DNA from: Epinephelus fuscoguttatus
Lineage: Eukaryota > Chordata > Actinopteri > Perciformes > Serranidae
Reading direction: 5' to 3'
NCBI RefSeq assembly: GCF_011397635.1
Contig: NC_064757.1
Location: 29,831,839 to 29,895,838 of the forward strand
DNA length: 64,000 bases
Shown: piece after piece, positions 50,480 to 61,284 of the stretch
Layout: each line of letters opens with the position of its first letter
How positions within the stretch are numbered: position 1 is the stretch's first letter
Program-made: the position numbers and the translations under genes
The notes under the pieces: generated by a model
The model's database searches: none
Told to the model about the DNA's origin: nothing
Seen by the model: only the letters and a program-made list of their open reading frames with translations

Positions 50480-53470
50480 CAAAATCACAGAAAATAATCA
50501 TTTTACACCTTTTTCTAAGATTTGTTCCGCACTCTTCAGAAAAGAGGGTAAAACAATGTACAGAATGTGTGATTATGAACGAAAACACAGCAGCGAAGAC
50601 AGAAATGTCTGTTTAGTAACTCAGTGTATATAAAAACACCTCTAGAAAACCCAAACTGATAACAAAAAAGGCTGTTTTCTTCTCTTTCTTCTCTCTGGTA
50701 GGCCATCTGTTGATCATCTCTGCACATTTGTAACAGTCTATGATGATACACAGCCGTGCTTTGGGCATAATACTAAACACAAAGTAGCTGATGACATTCC
50801 CACCACGTCCTGCTCAGCCATTTGGTAGAGCGCATTTTAAGTCACTATAACTTAATGAAAAATATGTTGAACTGAACTTAACCTCATTAACCATTGTTTA
50901 TTCAGGGGAATAAGCTCTTTTACAGCAGTGCCCTGAGTTCACATTCAATGGGCTAAAAGGATACAAATATATAAAAGCAACTGCGATAAAGTGAGTAAAG
51001 TAGCAGCAATGTCTATCAAGAATTATAAACAACAATTATAAAACTGTAAAAAGACGAAAAAATTTAAATAATTAAGAATGGAGTCTGCCATAAAGGACGG
51101 ACACATAACAACAAAAGCAAAAACAACAGTAAAGACAGTAATATGTAGAAAATCATGTCTGTCAATTAACCACAGCAGCAACACTGTAAAACAACCATAT
51201 CATCTAGCACACACTTAAAATGATCTACCGACACATGCCTGTCCAATTTAAATACCTCTTGCAACTTGTGCATTTATGTTTACCTGATTGAGCTATCTTT
51301 ACCATTTGGTTTAGTCTTTTAAAAGTCTGCCTTTACAGGAGTAAATGAAAGTAAAAGGAAACGACCAAATTAAACAATCCAAATGTTAACTGGAAATGTT
51401 CAACAGTAGAGCACTGTGTCATACAAAGGTCCCCTTTAAAATGACAAACATAGGACTTTATGTGTGTAACAGAAAAAGTCATTCCAGACATGACGGTTCT
51501 GTGTGGTATGGATTTTCAAAGGTAAGCATATTTTTTCCACATGTTAGTCTCAGATGTCTAACTGAACAGATTCATGTAAGTTAATACAAAAAATAAAAGT
51601 CTAATAAAGGTCGAATACTTTTTTAACAACATGCCCAACCAAACAGTTAATTTGTCATTTTACAGTAAAGGTAGTGAGGCTAAGATTATAAATTCACATT
51701 TTTTACGGATATTAAAAAATATGAAAAAAATATCAGTATGATTTTTCAACATTTCTGGGGTGTTTAAAAAGCACTGTAATGGTAAATATCTAGAATAAAT
51801 ATGTGGAAATAATACTGCCCCGTGATAGTCAACCTGTCCAGAGTGTACCCCGCCTCTCGCCCATTGTCAGCTGGGATAGACTCCAGCACCCCGCAACCCA
51901 TAACAGGATAAGCGGTTACCGAAAATGAATGAATGAATGGATACTAGTACTAAAAATACTACTAATTCCAACGTAAGATACAGATATATGTTGGTATACT
52001 AGCATATCACAAGCATTATAACAGTTTAAAGTTTGTAATTTTGATTTTTTTCTTTCTCTATTACCATTACCATCCCAACCATTTGGTTGGTTGAGGCCTG
52101 TATTTAAAAAACTATGGTGTCTGTTAAGAAATAAACATTCATTTTTGTTATTATAGCCTCTAGGAAAAAAGAAACTAAGCTAAGAAAAATTACCTATTGT
52201 TTTTTTCTTTGTGAGGATATTAAAGGGTAAATCATAAACCAAAGTATTGGACGTATTAAAATTTGGCCTTGATGTTGGCACTAGATGAAGTTAAAGTTGG
52301 TACAATGCATCCTTAAGAGGGCAGGAATACATGGCCCAAAATTTTAAGACAATCCAGCCAGTAGTTGTTGAAGCATTTACCTTAAAACCACATCATCTTG
52401 GTGGCACTAAAGAAAAGTCTAGATACATCCTCTGGAACCATGAATTTCTGTACAAAATTTTGTGGCAATCAATCAAATATTGACGTCATTTTCTCTTTTT
52501 TGTTTCATTTTCAAAATGTCTTATAAGCAACTCTGCATTTTGCATAAATTATTAAAGGTCATTTCCACTGTAAATGATCAGGAAATCAAGCAGAAAAAGT
52601 CCTGCTGGGCTCCAAAATGGTGAATGAAACGAAACCCTACATATAATCTGTTTTAAAACACCATTGGATCATGTGAGGTAATATTCATTTACAGTTCGCA
52701 TTACTCATGTAACATTGGCCAGGGGCAATGCGTGCACTGAAGGCTTGTAACATTAAAAATAAACATACCAGTCAGACTTATGAGAAATTTCCAGTTTTCC
52801 TGAGACGCCACACAGGTGTTGGATGAGTCAAAACTGGTAAATGTCAAAGTATGGGAGGCCCCCGCTTCCTGTTCCAGCTGGATCTGGAGAACACTACAGA
52901 CAAACTGCCGTCACTACAGTCCTGGCAGAAACATTGACTCTCAATCATCACACACAAAGGAATACAACAATTAGAGCCGAGTTTCTTTCATTTACGCAAA
53001 CTTGACATGTTGATACACAGCAGAGAGAACTGTGTGTCTTGAAGGAGATGAATGAAAGGTACGGCACTGATCAACACTGCCAGTTTGTGTTATAGATTCA
53101 ACCACAGATGCAAATGATTTTAACCAACCATCTTTTCATCTACCTTAGACTCTTCTTTAAAAAGTCCAGCCTCTGTTATCGTCTCTTGACCCTTCCTGTA
53201 ACTGGATGCACCCATTATTATAAGCTGTTTTTTCAAACACACACACATGCACACACACAGAAAACAAACAAGTTTTGTCAGTGATTCATCTCACAGGTGT
53301 AATAACCTTGAGCGTGGGAGTAATGAACACAGACAGCAGCAAGTTTTTTTGGCAGTGATACATTCTGTATTGTTTCTCCGATTGTCAATATACAATTATA
53401 TCTCTACTACACGAGAACTGCATTGTCGTTCGGCTGTTGTACATGGATGTCTGTAATCTCTGATCTCTGA
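50480..53470. other. Intergenic DNA downstream of avp
   Basis: A/T-rich, with one SINE fragment. No exon recognised. Confidence 0.6.
51815..51942 (+). mobile_element. 3' fragment of the 32629-type SINE
   Basis: CGTGATAGTCAACCTGTCCAGAGTGTACCCCGCC through AATGAATGAATGG matches the body and tail of the copy at 32629. The tRNA-like head is missing, as in a 5'-truncated insertion. Confidence 0.7.
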
Positions 53471-53476
53471 TTTATT
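53471..53476 (-). terminator. Candidate poly(A) signal of avp
   Basis: AATAAA on the - strand (TTTATT as written), about 355 bases after the avp stop. Confidence 0.5.
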
Positions 53477-53830
53477 TACAGTGTTTTCTGCTATGATTCA
53501 CTTGTTTGAAATGGAGCTCTAAGGTGTCACATCCCCTCATATAGAATACAATTTTGTTTACAGTATGTGCATTAGTATATACATTTCTAAGGTTAGAACA
53601 AACATCTACTTTTCATTACCAGTATCATGATTTCTCTCCCCCAGTATCTGGATGACAAAAGCCAATTACTTAAGTTAGAGATGGTTCTCTTTCTGTGACC
53701 GTCTACACAGAGATATCACAGCAGTAGGGGTTAAGAGAGAACAAAGTTTGACTTGGCATTTTAAAACAACAGGGCTAATCTTCATTCTGCTGCACCTCCG
53801 GGCCCTGAGAAGCCTCCGCAGAGATCAGTA

Positions 53831-55567
53831 TCAGTACTCAGTCTGTCCTCTGGTGGCTACGTGCAGCAGGCGCATCAGCAGTTCTGCAGGTGAGCTCCCT
53901 GCAGAGCCGTGAGCCGGATCCGAGGCCTCTGTGTCCCCCAGGCAGTCAGGGTCCACCATGCAGCTCTCTGAGGAGGAGGAGAGGATTTTATTCAAAGTTT
54001 TCCAAATCATATTAGTCTTATTAAGGTGTCTGAACATGACAAGCATCAGACTGTACCTGAGTTACAGCAGAGTCCTGAAGCAGCGCAGCGTCCTCCCTCA
54101 GAGCCACAGGGTCTCCCTCCTGCCTGGCAGGGCGTGAGCAGGTAGTTCTCCTCCACACAGTGAGCTGTTTCAGGGGAGCCCAGCAGGCAGCCGAGGCCCT
54201 CCCCGCAGCAGATGCTGGGGCCGAAGCAGCGGCCCCTGTCTCCGGGGCCACAAGACATGCACTGAAGGAGAATGGGATATATTGAAGCATTAATCAGGTG
54301 CTATTGCAGTAAAGATTCCTAACTTCCTTTATTTCCTCACTTCCTCTCCTCCCCACTCCTCAGCACTGACATCTCACATGTATTTAAACCCTAAGCACCA
54401 TTTCACTCATTCTTTCTTCATCACACGGGGCGGCATTGCTGGTAGGCAGTTTTCTTCACTTTAGTTTATCCGACATCATAACTTTAAACTTAGAGCATTA
54501 TCTATCCTTATTAACATGCACACTGAAGTTCTAATTTTGTATTTATTTCTTTCAGATTCAAAACCAATGTGTGTTTGCTCCTCTCTTCATGTTTAATTGC
54601 AATTTAAGTTCAGAAATGAACCTTTGTGTGCAAAGAGTTTCAGTGGCTGATGTATTCTGACAGATGCCCATGATAGTTGACCTTTTTGAATGTCCTCCTC
54701 CTTAACGGCAGTAAATCCAGTGAATTATTGATGGGACATTGCTGTTTTATTTTGGCATTGCACACTCTTCTGATGAAACTGCAAGAGCGTTCACTCTGGT
54801 AATGGGTTTGATATAAGCCAAAAAGCTGATTTTTAAATACTGGAAAATGGTTGCATGATTTTCTGTTGCAGTTTATCTCACTTTAATGTGTATATTTCTC
54901 ATGTATTTATTAACTTGCCTTGAATACATGAATACATGAAATACATGAATACAAAAACAGTTTTTGTTTCCCTATAAGCTACAAGACACAAGTTTGTCCC
55001 ACACACATTTTAAAACATGTTTATCTGACATTATGCTCCTGAACAAAGAAAAATAGTAAGAAAAATGTGCTGCCATCTTTCACAAACCACAACTTTAAGT
55101 TGTTATTGCTATCATAATTGCCTTTTATCATGGTCCTTACAAGATTTTAGTGAGCAAAATGGCTGGGATTGTTCTTATTAGATGTCAAACCAATAAACCA
55201 TTTATACCAATTTGATCTAAAAAAAAGTTTCCCAGATTTTATACTTGCAATTTCCCTGATCATAAACATTGATTTTTTAAGAATTATTTTACAAAGATAT
55301 TAAGTTCTTAAGCTCAAAGGCAGCTTTGGAAATTTACAATCCAAGACATAAATAATAGGGAAGGAAAAACAGGAAAGCTAGGGCTATGATAATAGAAATA
55401 ATCTAGGAAAGTCAAAGATGATGTCTCAGAAAAATGATGGTCCTCACCTGTCTGATCCCAGTCTCCGCCAGCGCTCGCTTCCCTCCTCTTGGGCAGTTCT
55501 GGATGTAACAGGCGGATGAGAGCGTAAGGAGTCCCAGGACGCACAGGGGGAACAAGGAGTGAGGCAT
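53831..55567 (-). CDS. avp: Vasotocin-neurophysin precursor
   Basis: Precursor of arginine vasotocin, the fish counterpart of vasopressin, made in hypothalamic neurons and released from the neurohypophysis; it acts on water balance, blood pressure and social behaviour. Three exons in transcript order: 55567-55448, 54261-54057, 53967-53831; 462 bases, 153 aa, open. The ATG begins [19 protein letters not shown], a signal peptide (1-19). The nonapeptide CYIQNCPRG follows (20-28; Ile3 and Arg8 mark vasotocin), then Gly for amidation and Lys-Arg for cleavage. Neurophysin has all 14 cysteines ([20 protein letters not shown]…). The C-terminal copeptin-like part keeps a leucine-rich ELLMRLL. Exon borders match those of the family. 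The neighbour ubox5 fits the AVP locus of other vertebrates. Confidence 0.97.
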
Positions 55568-55658
55568 CGCTGCTGCTGGTGGTTCTGGATGAGCGCCGCG
55601 CACCGCTATGTCCTCTGCCCCGGGTGGATGTGTGACTGATGTCCCGGTAGAGTCCTCA

Positions 55659-55714
55659 CTTATAAGCAGATGGACATGACCTGACAAAGCGACTGACACT
55701 CGTATCTGACGTCA
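55659..55714 (-). promoter_or_regulatory. avp core promoter: TATA box and perfect CRE
   Basis: CTTATAAG (55659-55666 area) lies about 95 bases before the ATG, and a full palindromic TGACGTCA at 55707-55714 lies some 45 bases further upstream. CREB control of vasopressin genes is established in mammals; use here is inferred. Confidence 0.65.
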
Positions 55715-56689
55715 GTGTCGTGCTGTTCTGCTCTGCACATGCACGCGCGCCCGAAGGCCACCTGCGTGCGTGTGCGCGCGGAGAGGTCGCGGCAGATATG
55801 GCTCTGCATCAGATGTGTGTCATCTAACAAATCTACACAAGCAAACAGCGGCGACAGCAGAAGATGCCTTTTCTGTATTCACGACTGCGCCGCACTTATT
55901 TGGAGTAACTTTCCTGAATAATCTGAGGCTGTGCTGCGGACAGCAGGAGGGCACACACTGGAAATGGCAGAACATGAACAATTAATTAGACTTGTGGACA
56001 ACTAATTACATTTACTGCAATAAGCGCAATGATTAAGTACATTTCATGGTGATCATGCACAATTCAGCTGTCAAGCTCATCCACTGTGAGACAGACATTT
56101 TTGACTTTTGTCACACTGAGGGAACTGTCATGACAACCCCAAGGTCACCCAAATTATCCTCCTGATGTAATTTCAAACTATTAATGAGCACAACAAGATT
56201 AGCATTTCAAATAAGCAAAAATATGTGAAACTCATTATGCTGTTAGGTGTCCTGTTGCATGCTTTGGGTTGTTTGTCACCTATTAGCTGTTGTGATGCTG
56301 ATAAACAAGCTAAATGACAAAACTGAGCATCAGAGGCAGCAGGTGTGAAGGAGCACTTTTATTAGCATCACAACATTCAAGCTTTAAGTGTTTCAATAAA
56401 TATAAAATGTGGCCTTTGCTTTGCTGTACTCATGGACAGTATGCAATTTAAAAGTTAATCAAAAATCACTTTGAAACTACATTTTTGAAAGTTTGAGGGT
56501 GGGCAAGGTGCCTGCCAAGCTGCAGACCACTGCAGGTCATTGTTCAAGAATAAAAAAACAACTAAACTGGTTGTGATTCAGTGAGTCATCCCTGTTTTTA
56601 GTTGCTTTTGAGCGACCAAATGTTTTGTAGTGCACTGTCCTTTCACTTTTTCAGCAGCTTTTTAGACACACAAAGTAGTTGTTAGCTCC

Positions 56690-58000
56690 CAGGACATAGC
56701 TTCCTTTTTCTGGGCATGACAAGCTGTTGTGTTTTATAAAGAGATGTCGCTGTTTTCCGGCTGGAATAGTGTCCTAATAAGTGGTTGTTTTTACAGAGAC
56801 TTTAGCAGCTTTTCACCAAGACATCATCTCTTTTCTTAAGGCATGAAAAATGTTTTTTTTACCAAGACATCGCTGCAGTACCTGTTGGGATAGTGGCCCA
56901 AAAAGCAGCTGTTTATTACAGAGCATTGCAGCATTTCCTGCCAGAAAAGTGGCCTGAAAAGCAGCTGTTTTTTACTGAGACATTACTGTTGCTCCTGCTG
57001 GGATCGTGGTTCGAAAAGAAGTTGTGTTTTATCAAGATCTCACCACTTTTTTTAAGGCATGAAAAATGTTCTTTTACCAAGACACCACTGTGTTTCCTGC
57101 TGGAAAAGTGGCCTGAAAAGCGGTTGTTTTTTACCGAGACATCGCTGCTCATCCTGCTGGGATAATGACCCAAAAAGCTGCTGTTTTTTGGCGAGACGTT
57201 GCGGCTTTTCTTAGCAGGCTAGTGGTCCTAAAAGCGGTTGGTTTTTTACCAAGACACTGCAGCTTTTTTAAGGTATGAAAAGCGTTTTTCCACCAAGACA
57301 AAGCTGCAGTTCTTGTTGGGATATTGGCCCGAAAGGCAGCATTTTTTTTTTTTTTTTTTTACTGAGACATTGCTTACTTTCGTCCGTAAAGCAGCTGTTT
57401 ATTACAGAGCATCACTGCTTTTCCTGCCGGAGAAATGGCTGTTTTTTACAGACGTCACTCCTATACCTGCCAGGAAAGTGGCTGCCAGGAATCACTGCTT
57501 TTCCTGCTGAGATAGTTGCCCAAAAAGCAGTTGTTCTTTACCAAAACGTTGCTGCTTTTCTTGGCAGGCTAATGGTCTGAAAACTGGTTGTTCTTTAACA
57601 TGAACATGCAGCTTTTTTAAGGCATGACAAGCTTCTTTTTTTTAACCAAGATGTTGCTGTTTCCTGTTGGAATAGTGACCTGAAAAGCAGCTGTCAATTA
57701 CAGAGCATCACAGCTTTTCCTGCTGGAAAAGTGGCACAAAAAGTGGCTTTTTTTTTTTTTAGAGCATTACTGCTTCTCCTGTCAGGATAGTGGTCCAAAA
57801 AGTGGTTGTTTTTTATCTAGACATTTTTTTAAGGCTTGACAAGATTTTTTATTTACCAAGATGTCACTGTGTGTCCTGCGTTTTTTTTTTTAGAGATATC
57901 ACTGATGTCTGGGGCACAAAAAGCTGTTTTTTTGTTTTGTTTTTTTTTTGTTTTTTTAACCAAATATTGCTGCTTTTCCTGCTGAGATTGTGCCCACCAA
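56690..58000. repeat. About 57-bp minisatellite with 4-unit higher order
   Basis: Degenerate units of the form ACCAAGACATCGCTGC-TTTTCCTGCTGGGATAGTGG-CCCAAAAAGCAGCTGTTTTTT. Every fourth unit has the variant TTTAAGGCATGA, at 56836, 57052, 57269, 57617 and 57829, giving a 212-217 bp higher-order period (one gap is 348). Because 57 is a multiple of 3, repeats of FLPEKWPEKQLFFTET appear in open frames (56893-57165, 57238-57510); I do not regard these as genes. Confidence 0.8.
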
Positions 58001-58009
58001 ACAAGGTAT

Positions 58010-59290
58010 CTTAAGTCAAAACTTGAGCTTTTTCCAACCACAACCCAGTGTTTTGTATGTTGTTTTTTTTTGGCTAAACCTAACCACAGCACTACTGAAA
58101 CATAAATTTTCAACATATCTGCTACATAATAAAATGCAAACGTAACGTATCCTGTGGTTTGCTGAGATGTACAATGCCACATTTTTTTCTGGCAATTGGT
58201 ACTGATGTATAAAACAGAAAAATAAGCTAATCAGTCAATCTGACAAATCGAGGCTCCACTCCAATATACTGTCAGTATAATTTAAGTGCTTTATCTACCA
58301 CTTGTAGCTGAACCCGTGAAGCTGATGTCTCCATTTTACATGCAAGAACAACTGATTCAGCCTTTGCTCGTACCGAGCGGATATAGGATCATGACCTTAG
58401 TTAAGCTTAACGTTGTCAGGGAAACCAACACATAAATGATGCTGTTTGTGATTGCAAACACCAATGAATTCTGTTTTTCCTGACTTTTTGTTTGCATGCG
58501 ATAACAAACTCACAAGAGGCAATTAGAGTGAAGTGTTAAGAGGTAGAAAATGAAAACGGGGGCAAGGACACTCTGGAGGTCTTGTAGCCTCTGCTGGAGG
58601 ACATTGTGCACATATTTATTTCCTAACACTGCATCTCAAAGGAAAATACAGTAAACAGTAACATAAATAAAGAAAAGAAATAAAACTAGAATCAGAATGT
58701 GGTGGCAGATGGAGGAAGTCAGCGGAATAAGAGAAACATGACCGAATAATAGCGATTTTAAAGAAATTCAGCTTGTCAGTGCTGCCTGATAAACACTTGC
58801 CATTGTGGGAATTCATGCCAGCGTATTCACTTTAATATTTACTGATCAAAAATGTATTTAAATTATTATTATTAATATTTTCCTCCTGCAATTACTCTCA
58901 ATAAAACAAAACCTATACCAAGAATGGAATGAATGTTAAGCGGTGAGTGGAGGGGAGGGCTGACCTTGACCCGGTGTGTTTCCTCACAATGACCACACAT
59001 CCTTGGGTGAACTTCATTTTTACTTTCATTCTTCTGGCCTCTTGCTCTCAGTACTCATGTCCCTCAACCTTCTCTTTGTGCGTCCTCGACACATCTACAC
59101 ATCCAGCATTTGTACAAAGGCTGCATAACCAAGGCTGCAGCTACTCAATGAAATGGCTAAGATGCGGAGGAGGGTGGAAGAGAAGAGAACATTTTTCTTT
59201 AAACAGTCTTTTACGCAAGATTTTTGTAAAGGTCTTTGCTTTGAGTGACATTACGCGTTGATTTAGTGACGTCACAGGTCCAAGAACATT
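58010..59290. other. Gene-free interval between minisatellite and repeats
   Basis: No exon recognised. The 104-codon frame at 58947-59261 starts with a hydrophobic stretch but lacks any family motif. Confidence 0.5.
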
Positions 59291-59297
59291 CTAAGAA

Positions 59298-60004
59298 ATA
59301 GAGTGTGCCAGGGCTGACGTCAAAACCCGGAAGTTTAGGATTGCGCTGGTTCCCGGAAGAGAAAGTGAATGTGATTTTTGCATTGCGTTTTGGATTATGT
59401 CAGAAAATAAGATCTGTGGCTAACACAAGTTTATGATACTTACAGGTTTTGTTCAGCGAGATAATCTTCACAAATGAACACCTTTCATACCACATTTAAA
59501 GCTTAAATGTGATCGCCAGAAGTAAAAAGCTAATGTTAGGCTTTAACGGACTACATGACTACTCCACAATCACATGACTCTTGACGTCACCGCCACTAAG
59601 CTTTCAACTGATTTTGGCCGCTTTATTTTAAAAACATTGTATAATGGGGAAATCGGACTGTTTAAGCTAAATAAGAAGCTGTAATGGTGGACTGCCAGCA
59701 CTCTCGCCTGTTCGGGGATGATGACGTTTAATGTCCCCGACAGGGTTTGTAGTCGTATTGAGCAACTTGTTAGCAACCGCCTTTTTTACAACACATAAAA
59801 GCTTCAAAATTCACAAGTAGGGTATTTACTGACGTGTTTTATGTCATAGAACAAAACCTGAAACTCGCTTAAGCTTTTGTTAACCACAGACCTTATTTGA
59901 GGCATTTTACCAAAATCCCATTCAAAAAACGTATTGACTTTTAGACGAGAGAACCAGAAGTGCTAAAAGCGCTAACAGAGTTCCGGGTTTACTGGCACAC
60001 TCTA
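59298..60004. mobile_element. Inverted-repeat element ATAGAGTGTGCCAG…
   Basis: The 14-base ends ATAGAGTGTGCCAG and CTGGCACACTCTAT are exact inverses, with ACCCGGAA / TTCCGGGT just inside. The spacing suggests a MITE of about 707 bases. I could not define the target duplication. Confidence 0.55.
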
Positions 60005-60700
60005 TTAGGGCTGGGCAATAAATCGATATTGTCATGTGAGACTAGATATTGTTTTAGATTTTGGATGGCGTAATATCACAAGTGTTGTTTTTCCTGGTTT
60101 TAAAAACAGCATTACAGTAAATTGGTGTAATTTTCTGAACTTTCGAGACTGTTCTATTATTTGCCTTTAACACTTAGTCATTACTGATGATAATTTTATT
60201 CTACAAAATGGGCTACATGTTTTTCAGTTGCAAGTCAAAGCCACATTTGAGATGTGCACTTTCATAAAAACAGACTAGGATTAAAATAAAATTCAAACTT
60301 CAAACTACAACTATCAAGAGGAATGGCGACGTGCAATAAAAAACGAGCAGCACAGTGCTGAATTGCACGCGTGCTGCGGTGATTTCATTCATCTCACAGA
60401 CTGATTTAGCGTAGCATGTGCAACATACAGACTGATGTCACACTATAGACAAATGAACAGACAGATTAAACAGCAGAGCAGCTCTGTGTCTCTCTAAGTG
60501 TTGATGGAAAACTTCTGAGTGAGTGAGTGGGGCGGAGCTGTGTGGAGAGTGTGAGAGAGGAGAGATGCACACTGGTATGTGTCATGTAACGCAACTTGAC
60601 CCTATATGGATGTAAACAATGTTGTCTAAATTTATATCTTTCTTGTAAATATATCGATATATCGTACATAGTCGTTATATCATATTTTCTGTGAAGAAAA
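60005..60700. repeat. Fish interspersed repeat (GGGCTGGGCAATAAATCGATATTG…)
   Basis: The opening and the ATATCGATATATCG motif near 60650 are those of a common teleost repeat. It abuts the element ending at 60004. No coding frame is seen. Confidence 0.5.
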
Positions 60701-61284
60701 CTAAATAAAACTGTTATTTTTAAAGTTGACATTATCATTCAAGATATAAATTTTACACAATAAGGGCACAGTGAAGACCTGGACACAGGCTGTATTCACA
60801 GAGCTAAACAGTCTCGTCCTGCATTAGGAAAGTACACGGTAAAACCAACCAAAGGGCTGATAGAACAATGGCCAAGCATCAGGGAGAAGAAGACACTGAA
60901 GTTGTCAAAAAGTAGCTTATTAAGTATGTATGACTATTACAAATAAGTGAAAAAAAAAAATACACAATACAGACATAGATATGCAGAGAATCGTATATTA
61001 AGGTCCCAAAAATTATTAGGAAAACAAGATTTAGAGGAAATAATCTGCTCATAATCCACATTACTTGTTTTACACAAACTTCCTGCAGTTGCTGTGTTCA
61101 CTATTTGGGTTAAGTGTACAATTTCAAAATCAGTTGTTCTTTTTGTTTCCCCATTTTGATTTCAACATGGTCCTGATGCTAAAAAGCCACATCTGGATTA
61201 CAATCCTGTCGTCACCTTGAGATCAATCCTCCTCATTTCTTCACTAGCCTTTGAAGGTGTAGGTTTGCCTTGTCACAGCAGCTG

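Noticed and set aside
56893-57510. Repeat protein with FLPEKWPEKQLFFTET units
   Set aside because: Explained by a minisatellite with a period divisible by three; no start context and broken between units.
58947-59261. Small secreted protein with a hydrophobic N-terminus
   Set aside because: No Cys pattern or family match; lone frame next to repeats.
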